Assembly: GCA_963662175.1 (NCBI GenBank)
Contig: OY759214.1
Span: forward strand, 75,838,037 to 75,902,036
Reading direction: 5' to 3'
From: Aradus depressus
Lineage: Eukaryota > Arthropoda > Insecta > Hemiptera > Aradidae
DNA: 64,000 nucleotides
In this document: piece by piece, positions 51,099 to 61,401 of the stretch
Position numbering within the stretch: position 1 is the stretch's first letter
Layout of the letters: each line of letters starts with the position of its first letter
The notes under the pieces: generated by a model
Told to the model about the DNA's origin: nothing
The model's database searches: none
Seen by the model: the letters and a program-made list of their open reading frames with translations, nothing else
Program-made: the position numbers and the translations under genes

Positions 51099-51179
51099 TA
51101 GGTAGTTACTACAACTACATGTGAAATATAATGAGAATCCGATTACCTTTAATGAGTCAGTATTATTTTTATGCTTAAC

Positions 51180-51975
51180 CCCTCCCCCACTCCCGTTCAA
51201 ATTTTTGAGTTTTGATTTTTCACATAGTGTATTTTTCTATTTCGCCTTTAAAAATACTACATGTGAAATTCCATGACAATTGGATCATATATTAATGACC
51301 GATCACTATCTTCGTATATAGGCCTACTCCCACAACCCCCCTTCCGTTCACAATATTGCGCTAAAACAATTTTTATGCTTAGCCCCCATTGCAACCCCAC
51401 CTCCCGTTCAAATTTTTGAGATGTCACATAGTGTATTTTTCTATTTCGCCTTTAAAAATACTACATGTAAATTCAATGACAATTGGATCATCTATTATTG
51501 ACCGATCACTATCTTCGTATTTAGGCCTACCCCCACTACCTTTCAAAATTTCGAGATGTCACATAGCGTATTTTTCAATTTGCCCTCTAGGAATACTACT
51601 TATGAAATTCCATGACAATCCGATCATTCGTTAATGACTTAGCACTATCATTATAATTAGGCCTACCCCCACAACCCCCCCTCCCGTTCAAAATTTAGGA
51701 ACGCCACATAGCCTATTTTTTAACTAAGCTTTTAAGAATACTACATGTGAAATTTCATGATAATCCGTCCATCCGTTAATGCGCTAGAGCAATTTTTATG
51801 CTTAGGCTCCCCTTACAACTCCCCCCCTCCAGTTGACAGCTAGGAACTCTCTTCATAAGAACCTTCCTCGAACTTCAACAAATATTTGAAAAAAAAAATT
51901 AGCCGAATTGGTCCAGCCGTTCTCGAGTTTCGCGCTTAGCAAATTTAGCCATTCATTTTTATTATATAGATTTGT
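51180..51975. repeat. Family W tandem modules
   Basis: About five modules of 140-170 bp, each with CCCCTCCCGTTCAAA, a GATGTCACATAGTGTATTTT phrase, CTACATGTGAAATTCCATGA and a CGATCAxxxxTTAATGA phrase. They match the inverse complement of 29385-29704. The series ends in GAATTGGTCCAGCCGTTCTC and TTATATAGATTT. Confidence 0.7.
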
Positions 51976-52150
51976 TAATTTTATCTTGCGTGGGTCTATG
52001 GACGTGGTCCCGCATCTCTTCCGGCCCACTACTGACTCCCCGGTCGCTCCCAAGCTGGATGGGGCTTGTTCCATGGCTGCTGTGGTGCTGGTGCTAGGAC
52101 TAGCAAGGGCCCCAACTGGGGTTTCTCACTTTCCGCCACCATTAAAATAA
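51976..52150. other. GC-rich block, unassigned
   Basis: Open in both strands (ORFs 51908-52150 on + and 51853-52074 on -), without recognisable motifs. The composition contrasts with its AT-rich surroundings and suggests a foreign insertion or a LINE tail. Confidence 0.3.
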
Positions 52151-52600
52151 TATATACATACTTCCCGCACAAAATCACAATAATTAAATGAAAATAGTAT
52201 TTGTAAAGGTTACTTCTAACACTTCAAAGCCAAAAAAAACACTAAAGATAAAGAAAACATAACGAAATGAAAAAGCACTTAACGAAACGAAATGTCTAGA
52301 AAAAACGAAACAAGAACTATATACAATAACTATTTACACACTTTGTTTTTGTCATTTATTCACTGAAAATAAAAAAAAATCTAACGGAACAAAATATTTA
52401 AGGTTTATCAAGTTGGTTGCCAAACAGCTGTTTTTGAACCAATTTGTATTTTAATCACCTCATTCTATTAAACCTTTATATTATTAAGATTTCAATTTAT
52501 TATTTATTTTTTATGTTATCCTTGTTTTTAAGAGGCTACTGTACAGGAGGGAAAAAACCCTTGGGGGCTGTAAAAAGCGTCAGTTAGGATTATAAATGGT
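52151..52600. other. AT-rich filler
   Basis: No gene or recognised repeat. Confidence 0.35.
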
Positions 52601-52623
52601 TGAAATTCCATTTAGTATTTGTC

Positions 52624-52665
52624 GTGGCTGAAGATGGTAGCAATACGGAAAGTACCTACTCCCAT
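52624..52665 (+). ncRNA. Hammerhead ribozyme candidate, best match in the window
   Basis: All parts are in place within 42 nt: stem I GTGG (52624-52627) pairing with CCAT (52662-52665, one G-T wobble); core CTGAAGA (52628-52634, fits CUGANGA); stem II GTA-GCAA-TAC with a GNRA loop (52637-52646); GAA (52648-52650); stem III AGT-ACCT-ACT (52651-52660); and C at the cleavage position (52661). Self-cleavage would be 3' of C52661. Minimal type I hammerheads of this layout are known from Penelope-like elements. A G-G mismatch below stem II (52636/52647) is the main blemish. Confidence 0.65.
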
Positions 52666-52720
52666 ATTATATATACTTTGTGAAATAGGCAATATTTTAA
52701 AAAACCAATTTTTCCTTTAT

Positions 52721-53885
52721 GTTTCATAATTTTTTATTTTATTTATTTTTTTTTGCAGGTCGAAATAAATTGATTTTTCACCTATTAAATAGAAAACCTA
52801 AGGACCTCGGCTAGGTTTCGAGCCCGCAATCAAAATACGATACCTATCCATTCTCAGCCAAATCTTTCAGAGAGAGAGCTAAACCCAGGAGAAGTGCCCC
52901 CACTTTTTTTGAGTTCAGTGGGATGTGATAGTGTGATCCGTTGAAAACTTAACATCATATTTCTGACGGATTATATACCTTCCCCTAGACTTTGTTGGGG
53001 AATTTAAAAAAAATTATAAATGGCTAAAAGGGGCAAAAAAGGAAATGTTGCTTAAAAGCCTTTTTTTTACCTTTTTTTTTTTTTTTGAAGGAGTAGGGGT
53101 GAAAACCAAATTAACGGAATATACTTTAGGAGCTTTAGGGGGCATTAATTTTATTATCCATATTCAAAGAGCAGTATGAAGCCCGGGGGTGTGGTAGATA
53201 GCTGGATGGGACTGGAATGTATATGAGGCACGTTACGTAGGGGATTTGTATGCCGAAAGACGTGCTCTTTCCACACAAAGGACAACACTTCAGACCCAGT
53301 TATCTGTTTAAGGCAGTGTTGTGTTTATCTCCCTCTATAAAAGATCATAACTGTTATGTGCCATGAAAAATCTGGCATTGATCAACTTTTAGCCAACACT
53401 ATTGAAGACAAAAGTTGTATTCAGGGGTGTATCGTGAGGTGTTGGAGTTTGTATTGCGTAGGTGATACTGCCATTCCTGGAAGAACTGTTTCGTTGAATC
53501 ATCTTCCAGATACAAGGCTTTTTCCATGAATTCATCGATAAAGCCGAGTGGCTCACGTGTGTGAAATGATACAATCTTCAAAAATTGTAGTCTTAGGAAT
53601 ATCATACCAGACAGACAGCATCATACTGTTAGAATGTAATGAAGATAGAATGCCTGTATTCGGGGAGGTTGAAAATATATTCATATATAATAATAAAAAA
53701 TTACTTTAAATAAATCACTACTCGAAACTGAAAATTATAATCCAAAATGGAATGCCTATGAAGTTAGTCGATTTTTGAATAATAAGAATAATTGTTTCCA
53801 CACATGTTGTTTTAATTGTATTGGCACTAAATATGTGCCATTGATTAGTATACAGCATTACTTGAATTTTAAATTAGTACAATTC
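52721..53885. other. Unassigned, with small SINE-like and Y-like traces
   Basis: The phrase at 52795-52832 (AACCTAAGGACCTCGG, then GGTTTCGAGCCCGCAAT) resembles the inverted SINE A head. At 52945-53000 a Y start module is visible. The rest, including two short ORFs at 53389-53605, is unassigned. Confidence 0.4.
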
Positions 53886-53939
53886 TTATAATATAAGAAT
53901 TGAAGAAACTGTTAATGTTATACTGTACAACATTAACAG

Positions 53940-53979
53940 TGGCTTGAAGATGATGTCTTCACATCGAAAGCGCTCGCCA
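53940..53979 (+). ncRNA. Hammerhead ribozyme candidate (C3 changed)
   Basis: Stem I TGGC (53940-53943) pairs with GCCA (53976-53979). The core reads TTGAAGA (53944-53950) in place of CUGANGA, so only the first base deviates. Stem II GATGT-CTTC-ACATC is perfect. GAA (53966-53968), a self-complementary AGCGCT stem III and C at the cleavage position (53975) follow. The loopless stem III suggests a dimeric hammerhead. The C3-to-U change would lower activity. Confidence 0.5.
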
Positions 53980-54343
53980 ACAGTACTCGACCAACAGCGA
54001 GTGAAGACGGTATCCACCGAAAAGAATTAGAGTGAAAAATGTTTTCGGCGATTTAATGTAATTTTTTACGAAAAGAACATATTATGTTCTTTTCGTAAAA
54101 AATCACATTAAATCGCCGATAACATTTTTCACTTTAATTCGTTTATTAAAGTTACCCTTCCAAAATAATAATTATTCCATATTTATATGTATATATTTCG
54201 ACTATATAGGATTTACTCTGTATTATATATACTGAGCTCAAGTATATAATATAAGCTAGCCCCTTAGATCCGGTAGTAAATATGTTACTGTTGTCATACC
54301 TTTCGGTGGATACCGTCGTCACTGGCTGTTGGTCGAATACTGT

Positions 54344-54383
54344 TGGCGAGCGCTTTCGATGTGATGACATCATCTTCAAGCCA
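54344..54383 (-). ncRNA. Hammerhead ribozyme candidate, inverted partner
   Basis: Mirror of 53940-53979 with the same TTGAAGA core, stem II GATGT-CATC-ACATC and AGCGCT-C. Only the stem II loop differs. Confidence 0.5.
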
Positions 54384-54440
54384 CTGTTGTACAGTATAAC
54401 ATTAACAGTGGCTTGACGATGATGTCTTCAAAGGTATGAC

Positions 54441-54724
54441 AACTGAGCTCAAATTTGCGGGTTCGACACCCGGGCGAGGCCCTTTGTTTATTTTATCTGG
54501 GAGGTGAAATAAACTTGGATGGGACTTTAAGCGATGGTCCTGAGCCTGTACGGTGTCAGGTACTCGTTAAAGACCCCTACCCTAGATGAATGAAAATTTA
54601 GGGAAGGCTAAATTTAGGTCTCCCATAATAGAGTCGGGCTCATGTCCACCAGAGTGACGAAAGAGCGCTCTGGTGGTAGGCGATATGACCTCGTAATTAA
54701 ACCTCGGATCATAATAACTAACTA
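54441..54724 (+). mobile_element. SINE family A, 5'-truncated copy
   Basis: It starts inside the tRNA-like head (ACTGAGCTCAAATTTGCGGG, box B GGGTTCGACACCC) and continues through the body to a tail of CTAACTAA. It abuts the fold-back at 53890-54440. Confidence 0.8.
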
Positions 54725-55163
54725 ATACAGAATAAAGCCTATATACACTCATTAAACTGTTTGAAAAGTATAATTATATTTAATGTGTATAATCTCCTAA
54801 TGTGTGCAATTCACTGAATTGTGTAATGTCGCAAACTGTGTTAAATAATTTTACCTGAGATGCTTCAACATGTTTTACTGCATACTGAATGACATGTGTG
54901 TTGCTCTCAGACATTGAGAAATGTTTTATACTTTAACACGGATGAATATTTTATTTTTGAAGATTACACGTGTTGTAATAACACCTAACACGCTTATTAA
55001 AAATATTTTAATACACTAAGGACAAATAACACGTTTATGTGTGTAAAAACAACAAGCGTGGATATGTTGTACAACAAACTTAGCATTTGCAGTGGAGTTT
55101 TCAAGTTTTGCGACCACCTTAATCCAAAAAAAAAATAAAATAAAAAAACATTCCTGTCTGTCT
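54725..55163. other. Unassigned AT-rich stretch
   Basis: The words GTGTGTAA and ACACGTTT recur in both orientations (54830-55060), which hints at a degraded inverted repeat, but I cannot define ends. Confidence 0.3.
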
Positions 55164-55494
55164 GTTAGTTAGTTATTATGACTCATGCCCGGGCTTTAAC
55201 TACGAGGTCATATCTCCTACTTATCAGTGCGCTCTTTTGTCACACTGGTGGACATGAGCCCGACTCTACTGTGGAAGTCCTAAATTTTGCCTACCCTAAA
55301 TTTTTATTTACCTAGGGCCTAGGGTCTTTAACGAGTACCTGACATCGTAAAGGCTCGGGACCATCGGTTACGTCCCATCCGAAGGACGATAGGGCAGATA
55401 AAATAAACTAAGGGCCTCAGTCGGGTTTCGAATCCACGACCTTGAGCTCAGAAAGTATACAAGCACGCATACCACTGAGCTACCGGCGCACTCC
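55164..55494 (-). mobile_element. SINE family A, full-length minus-strand copy
   Basis: Head at 55430-55494 with box A GGTAGCTCAGTGGTATGCG and an intact box B region (GGATTCGAAACCC), then body. The tail reads on + as TTAGTTAGTTATTATGACTC, a degenerate TTAGG-like end. A 30-bp stretch near 55385 is deleted. Confidence 0.8.
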
Positions 55495-55499
55495 CGATA

Positions 55500-56465
55500 G
55501 AAGGAATGAATCGACCCGAAATATTATATACTAATATAACATTTTGGCAGAAATCAGGCGAAAATTGAGACCAATTTACTCCGGCCTAAGTACATTATAC
55601 AAGATATCGCTCATATTTATGATCTAGTAAAAAATATTTTCAATTAATAGTCGTAGAGAAAAATGAAAAAACTCATTTTAAATGCATTACTTTTTTTTTG
55701 CAGGTCATATAACTAACTATAGGTATGCATTTTATGGGGCTATAATCAGTTTTATTTAACTAAATAATTTCTTTTACAGGTGAACTTCTTGTAAACGTTG
55801 GATTATATATAACCTGTCAATAAGGTTAGTTGTTTTTAAGTTATAACTAGTAATAGTAGTAGATTAGATAATAGCAGTAATTCTTTTTTTTCATTACGCA
55901 TTCCAGGATTCTAACAAGCTTGTTGTCCGATTTTGTGCAAAGGATTACGACGAACCTATTCAATATTCACATGACTTTTTCTTCCCACTCTATATGATGT
56001 AGAAAGTTATGTAACCGGTAAAAAATCGAGTTTTTATATGTGAATCCAAAACTCTCTGACCATCGATGTTCAGCTAAATCGAACAATGAGAAGAAGGAGA
56101 TTAGTGAGGAAGCTTAACACAAAAACGTTTATAACTGCCGGTGAGTTGAATATATCGACACAAAATTTCATATGTGAATTCAAAATCCCATAAAGACATT
56201 ACCTGTAAAATTTCAGCAAGATCGGCCGAAGGGAAATAGGGTTGAGGGGAGGGGACTCTATTCAAAAACCCTAATATCAGCCAATGTAATGAATATATCG
56301 ATATTAAAATTCATATTTGAAGTCAAAACCCATTGAGGACATAGCATGTCAAATATGAGCAAATTCATCTGGGGGTTCAGGGGAGGGGGCTGAATTAAAT
56401 TTGTAATTAATTTATCGAAGCAAAATTAATTCGTTCTGAGTAAGTAAATTGCCGGTGAATCACCG
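55500..56465. repeat. Composite of families X and Y
   Basis: X at 55545-55700 (CAGGCGAAAATTGAGACC, CAAGATATCGCTCATATTTATG), then about 290 bp of unassigned AT-rich sequence, then Y at 55990-56460: AACCGGTAAAAAATCGAG, three modules (AATCCAAAACTCTCTGACC; AATTCAAAATCCCATAAAG; AGTCAAAACCCATTGAGG) and the terminus GGTGAATCACCG. Confidence 0.6.
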
Positions 56466-56765
56466 TTGACTTTTTTTTAGAGTTTTGAAGGCTAACGACA
56501 AAAATAAAGCTTATGGTTTCAGTCGTGTGTCAGGCTGACAAATGGGCAGCACAGACAATTGTGGCTACATGCAACTAGAACTGTGACCAGTTCTAGAAAC
56601 ATTTTCAAACAGCGTGGTTATAAAAAATTCCCTCTTCCTCTCTTTATTAACCATTGATTAATAATAATAATAAAAAGAAAACTAATAATGGTATATACTA
56701 CCCATACAATAATAAAAAAAATATATATGTCGGCGTCAAATAATGTTTGTTGTCGAATACTGTGT
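56466..56765. other. Unassigned stretch
   Basis: AT-rich, with TAA microsatellites around 56660. No gene. Confidence 0.3.
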
Positions 56766-57060
56766 CTTTAGTGTGTCTCATAATACATTTTATGTCGATA
56801 CATTCATTACATCGGCAGTTATTGAAATGTTTGACTTGAGCCCCCCCCCCTTCCTTTTGCCGATGCCACTGAAATTTAATGTGTCGTCCTAATAAAGTTC
56901 TAAATTAATATATTAAATATTGTGTTGATACATTCATACTATCGGGAGTTCACAGTGTCGTGTTCACAGACACACTGTCACACAGACAGAATTTTTTTTT
57001 TTAATTTGGTATCTAGAGGTCGGAAAATAAGAAACTCCGTTGGAAACTCCGCATCACATT
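56766..57060. repeat. Family Y copy
   Basis: Modules TCGATACATTCATTACATCG, a C10 tract (56841-56850) and CTGAAATTTAATGTGTCGTCC, then the start module (inverted phrase AACTCCGTTGGAAACTCCGCATC). Confidence 0.6.
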
Positions 57061-57895
57061 CAGAAGGGAGGTAAGATGGTAGAGATGGGGTGAGGGGTAT
57101 TCGGAAAGGTAAGAGGGCCCCTACCCCTGCGCTCAAAATGAATACTATACCAGTGATCCTTTAGCTGAAGCCTCCAATTTAAGATGGCCGCCATCTTGTA
57201 CCAGAAGCTTCATTTCCTCCCTACTAGAGTTAATATTCAGTGCAACTTTATTGACTACAAATTCAAGCGAAGAAGTTGGTTACTAAAGAAGACAAAGTTT
57301 TCACTTGGATAGCTTCAAAACCTAAAGTGTGATGTTTAGCGACTATCTGGGAAGGGTGTTTTACGCGATGGGAGATATCGGAAACACAACATGACGCCAC
57401 AGATAATAGACTTTACGAAATGTGTCAGGGATAGAGGTTCCACTAAGATACCCCGTCAGATCCCATGTTCTCTAACTTACGATATCTCACCAAACCTCTT
57501 TTGACACTATTTTCTTCCCAGAATGTTCCGAAAAAATATATATATATATCCATCGGCTAGAATGTTTCCCTCAGAAAATGAAACGGGTTCTGGGAACGTA
57601 ACAATATCCAGGGATTCGTGTTTTTTTGCCTGAATGTTGATTAAATGAATTATTCAACCAATGGGCAATCACAGTGAATAGCTAATTGACACCGCACTGA
57701 CTCTTCACAAAATGTTGTGGAAGAGAAATTGTGAAATATCGTGCAACCTGTTGTAATACGTGTATGACTCAATACAATTTTTTTTCCTCTTGATTTTTTT
57801 TTTCGAACTTTATGGGATTAAGACCATTGGAGTCTATAATCCTTAAGAAAGGTTTTTTGAAATGTTTGTTGAAAAAGAAGATCTGCGGTTTAAAG
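57061..57895. other. Unassigned stretch with purine-rich block
   Basis: The part 57060-57210 is G/A-rich and includes AAGATGGCCGCCATCTTG, a perfect short palindrome that shares GGCCGCCATCTTG with the outer end of the giant palindrome (46746-46758). The rest has no recognised content. Confidence 0.4.
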
Positions 57896-58800
57896 ATAAC
57901 TTTAAAGGACTCCGTTTTCAACGGAATTTCATGTTTTCAACCTCCTGATTCCAAAAATAAAGACAAAAAATGTTCCTGTGTGTGTGTATGTGTGTGAACA
58001 CAGTAAGTCCCTATCATCATCATCATAGGCGCTACAGCCCGTCAAGAGCCTTGGCCTCCTCCAGGAAATGTCCCCATGCAGCTCTGTCCTGGCCCAGTCT
58101 CCACCAGCTTTTTTTTTTTTTTTTTAACGCGTCTCTGTTCACGGTCTTCAGCCATCTTCTTCTGGATTGTCCCACTCTTCTCCTACCCTCCGGTGTCACA
58201 TTAACGAGTTTCCTGGGTATAAGATCCTCGTCCATCCGTCTTACATGTCCAGCCCAAAGGAGTCTAATCCAGTGTGACAATTTTGGCTCTGTGTAGAGTG
58301 CGTACAACTCCTGGTTGTATCGGATGCGCCAGACGCCCTCCTCCTGGGTGGGACCTAAGATCCTGCTGAATATTCTGCTCTCGAAGATGTCAACACGCCT
58401 ATCTTCTGCCACGGTGAGGGTCCACGTCTCCGACCCATATGTCAGCACTGGCCTCACAAGCGTCTTGTATAGCAGCACCTTGTGTTCATGGGGAGCAGCC
58501 GGTATTGAAATTGTGACTGGAGGCCATAGTATCTCCAGCTAGCCTCCAGTATCAGCCGGCTCACCTCTGCGCCCACGTCATTCAGGAAGTCCCTATAGAA
58601 TGAATATGCATATGAAATTTTATATACGTATTCACCTTCTAAGGGCGGCACATTGATTGACACAAAATTTAGTATGCTAGGTAAGTCAACTACTATTTGT
58701 AACCCAAACGGTCAAATGGTTTTGGAGGGAGAGCGAAAACATAATTGATTTATTCGTGCTCGGGAAGTACATATCCGATGATTCACTGACGACTTTTTGA
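57896..58800. repeat. Family Y copy split by a LINE
   Basis: 57905-58004 is a Y start module (TCCGTTTTCAACGGAATTTC, then TGTGTGAACACAGTAA). After the LINE insertion the copy resumes at 58597 (AGAATGAATATGC) and ends at about 58800 with GGAGGGAGAGCGAAAAC and CGGGAAGTACAT. Confidence 0.7.
58015..58586 (-). pseudogene. RTE-like LINE 3' end with reverse transcriptase C-terminus
   Basis: Inserted with a perfect 10-bp target duplication AAGTCCCTAT (58005-58014 and 58587-58596). On the minus strand a 148-codon frame (58032-58478) begins LLYKTLVRPVLTYGSETWTL and continues with GVWRIRYNQELYALY, LLWAGHVRRMDED and RRRVGQSRRRWLKTV. These are hallmarks of the segment downstream of the reverse transcriptase domain in RTE/BovB-like and related elements. 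The 3' end is a short (ATG)n tail (CATCATCATCAT on +, 58015-58026), typical of RTE. A poly-lysine stretch comes from an internal A17 run (58109-58125). It is 5'-truncated, with a frameshift near its upstream end; non-functional. Confidence 0.85.
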
Positions 58801-59060
58801 CTTTTGTTATCGGATAGGATTATCGTAGCTTTTTCGAGCCTACATCATATTCTATTAAAGGCACTTAAGAAATTAAATTCCCAATATTTCAATATATCGT
58901 ATCAATCTTCTGAGGTGACGGCAAGTTTTTCTCCAAGAAAAGTTGATATAAAACAAAATTATAAACACATCCCACTTTTGGAAATTTGTTATTAAGTTCC
59001 GCATATTTTTCTTGGACGTTGTTTTAACTACAGTATTAAAAAAATATTTTATTTATTTGT
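58801..59060. other. Unassigned AT-rich stretch
   Basis: The 63-codon ORF (58804-58995) has no known motif. Confidence 0.3.
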
Positions 59061-59930
59061 AGGAATATTGAGGGTTAGTCAAACATGGAAGAAAACAGGC
59101 AATACTATTCAAACACCAACGTTTCGATATATTTTATACCATCATCAGGGCCTACAAATATGGGGGGGGAATCAAGATTAGAATCACAATTAAACAAACT
59201 TAGTGTGTTGATAAACATTATTGTACGTTAAAATAGACATTGTAACAAGTTAAAAATTGAACTTGACTTACTATGAATACATTACTAAACATTAAAATTA
59301 AATATAGATACATTGTTAACCATTAACATGAACGTACACTAATACAAATTAAAATTAAATATGAATACATTACTAAACATAAACATTAATAATGGAAATA
59401 GACAAATAGGTGGAACATAATAAAGAGTAAACATTAAAATGACTTACTATGAATAAGCAGGGTTGGGGAGAAGGTATATATGTACACTGGATGGAGTCTT
59501 ACATTGCAAGGAGTCTTATTATTGTACCATTTAATTGCAATGTAAGACTCCATCCAGTGTACATGTCTTCTCCCCAACCCTGCTTATTCATAGTAAGTCA
59601 GTTTAATTTTTTCTCTTTATTATGTTCGACCTATTTGTCTATTTCCATGATTATTAATGTTTATGGTTAACAATGTATCTATATTTAATTTTAATGTTTA
59701 GTAATGTATTTATAGTAAGTCAGGTTCAATTTTTAACTTGTTACAATGTCTATTTTAACGTTCAGTAATGTTTATCAACACACTAAGTTTGTTTGATTGT
59801 GATTCTAATCTTGATTCCCCCCCATGTTTGTAGGCCCTGATGATGATATAAAATATATCGAAACGTTGGCGTTTGAATAGTGTTGCCTGTTTTCTTCCAT
59901 CTTTGACTGACCCTCAATATTCTTACAATT
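59061..59930. mobile_element. 870-bp fold-back with outward hammerhead-like motifs
   Basis: Arms 59061-59509 and 59535-59930 pair around a 25-nt loop. The left arm has about 60 extra bp, from a tandem duplication of the phrase around AATACATTACTAAACAT. Each arm carries a CTGATGA...CGAAACG motif near its outer end. No ORF besides a chance frame. Confidence 0.8.
59837..59874 (+). ncRNA. Hammerhead-like motif without stem I
   Basis: CTGATGA (59837-59843), stem II GATATA-AAA-TATATC, GAA, stem III ACG-TTGG-CGT, then T at the cleavage position (59873). The sequence that should form stem I does not pair. The mirror copy lies near 59105-59147 on the minus strand. Confidence 0.4.
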
Positions 59931-60109
59931 AGAATCTACAGCCGCTAATCAACATCTACATCTTATTTATTACTATAAAATGTATTTTAGATTCTTTGAG
60001 GCTTATTACTTTAATAAAATAATATATTATAATTCGTTGACATGCGATATAATATAATTAAAAAATAACAATTTTGTTTTATTGTGACAAAGATGCATAG
60101 TTATTTTAC

Positions 60110-60330
60110 TTAGTGAGTGACTATGACTCATGCCCAGGCTTTAACAGGGTTATTTCGCCTACTACTGTAGCGCTCATTCGTCGCTTTGGTTGACATGAGT
60201 CCGATTTTGCATTCACAGAGGATCCTCCGAAGGATAGCGTGCTAAAGGTTTTTTCACCTCTCAGAGACTTAAGAGCCTCGTTCGGGTTTCGAACTCGCGA
60301 TCATGAGGTCACTAAGCTAGCACGCTTCCT
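60110..60330 (-). mobile_element. SINE family A, diverged minus-strand copy
   Basis: Body words ATGACTCATGCCCAGGCTTT, CGCCTACTACTGTAGCGCTC and GACATGAGTCCGA, then a 100-bp deletion, then a decayed head (GGGTTTCGAACTCGCGATCA). It is old. Confidence 0.7.
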
Positions 60331-60970
60331 CTGAGCAGATATTTATTTTAGTTATTGTATATACTACGAGTATATTAGTTTCGAATGAATGTTTTATATA
60401 AATTTGTCTCCCCACTTCTTTAAGCTATTAGCCAGTGTTACATTAGGCTCCAGTGTTACATTAGGCTGCTGTACAGATGGGGTAAGCCAATTTTATTTTA
60501 TTTTAATTTATTGTCATTTTGTACTCTGATGCAATTTCTATTTTATAAGTATTCATAGATGTGCTACTGATGATGACATTGTTACGTTGAAAACCAGTTT
60601 TTCATCTTCTATTTCTATGAGAAGGTTGTGTTTCTTATTTTCAGCTGTATTTGTCCCGTTCGGCGGGTTGCCGAAAGTGTGTCAGTTAGCCGAGACTCCT
60701 CCTCTGGGACTCGCCAGTAAACCCAAGTGTCCCCAAACCCTCCTAACCCATAACGTTCTCTCCGAATACAAATTGTCCTAATCGAGAAAAACCCACAACA
60801 GCTCCCTCAAAACGAAGCGGGGACCAGTGCAAGTACCCACACTTTTTTAACATCCTCTTTTTAAACGATCCTTCCCCAATGTCCTGGAGAAAAAAAAAAA
60901 GGGAAATCACCCTTTCTCACATTTCGTTTTATTGAAGGAATATCAGTAAAACTGGGAAATGCGGAATCAC
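60331..60970. other. Unassigned, with a hammerhead-like core at 60567
   Basis: CTGATGA at 60567-60573 is followed by GTTACGTTGAAAACC, but no clean stem II or III. A tandem pair of CCAGTGTTACATTAGGCT lies at 60431-60468. The 64-codon ORF (60587-60781) overlaps a GC-richer block of unknown origin. Confidence 0.35.
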
Positions 60971-61300
60971 CGATTTTTTTTACTTCCCCAGTTATACGAA
61001 GTATAGGAGAAGTTATGTTATCTATCAAAATTCAATGTAATTTCATGTTTTCCAACCCCTTGATTCCAAAAATGTAAAAATAAATGTATGTCTATGTGTG
61101 TGAACACGATAACTCTCGATATAATAAATATGTCGACACGAAATTTTATATGTGCATCCAGAACCCCAAAAAGAGCTATCGACTCTCAATCAAATTGGCC
61201 AAAGGAGAGGATAAGGAATGAGGCATAACATAAAAACTGCAGTTGTAATATCAACACAAAATTTCATATGTAAATATAGGGAGTGATAGCTATTGATATA
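60971..61300. repeat. Family Y copy
   Basis: TTTACTTCCCCAGTTATACG start, TTTCATGTTTTCCAACCCC, GTGTGTGAACACGATAACTC, then modules TCCAGAACCCCAAAAAG and TATCAACACAAAATTTCATA. Confidence 0.7.
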
Positions 61301-61401
61301 TATTTTCTGAATGGTATCATTGTTGATCTGGAGAGTACTAATCATAGATGTTCTCATCATAGATGGTTCAATCAGGCAGTGATAGTCATTAGCCATAAAT
61401 A

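Larger units (their letters stand above)
50400..52720. mobile_element. Composite with inverted hammerhead-bearing ends (Penelope-like?)
   Basis: The left segment (50415-50640) and right segment (52600-52720) are inverted copies sharing TTTAGTATTTGTCGTGGCTG, the AAGATGGTAGCAATAC ribozyme core and CAATATTTTxAAA. The left one has an extra tandem copy of the ATTGTCTATTTCAC phrase (50430 and 50577). Between them lie a minisatellite, W repeats and a GC-rich block. Inverted, truncated copies carrying hammerhead motifs are typical of Penelope-like elements, but no reverse transcriptase is present, so the class is inferred from the ribozyme alone. Confidence 0.5.
53890..54440. mobile_element. Fold-back with inward-facing hammerhead motifs
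   Basis: Outer arms 53923-54010 and 54299-54396 are inverted copies; a third, partial copy of the arm start follows at 54402-54432. An inner, nearly perfect palindrome at 54030-54132 has its centre near 54082. The stretch 54141-54298 is present only on the right side. The part up to 54440 is followed directly by SINE sequence. Confidence 0.7.

Noticed and set aside
54020..54140. The inner palindrome as an intrinsic terminator or origin
   Set aside because: It is part of a fold-back mobile element in eukaryotic DNA; there is no adjacent gene to terminate and no origin features.
60567..60600. A functional hammerhead at 60567
   Set aside because: The CTGATGA string is present but stems II and III do not form convincingly.
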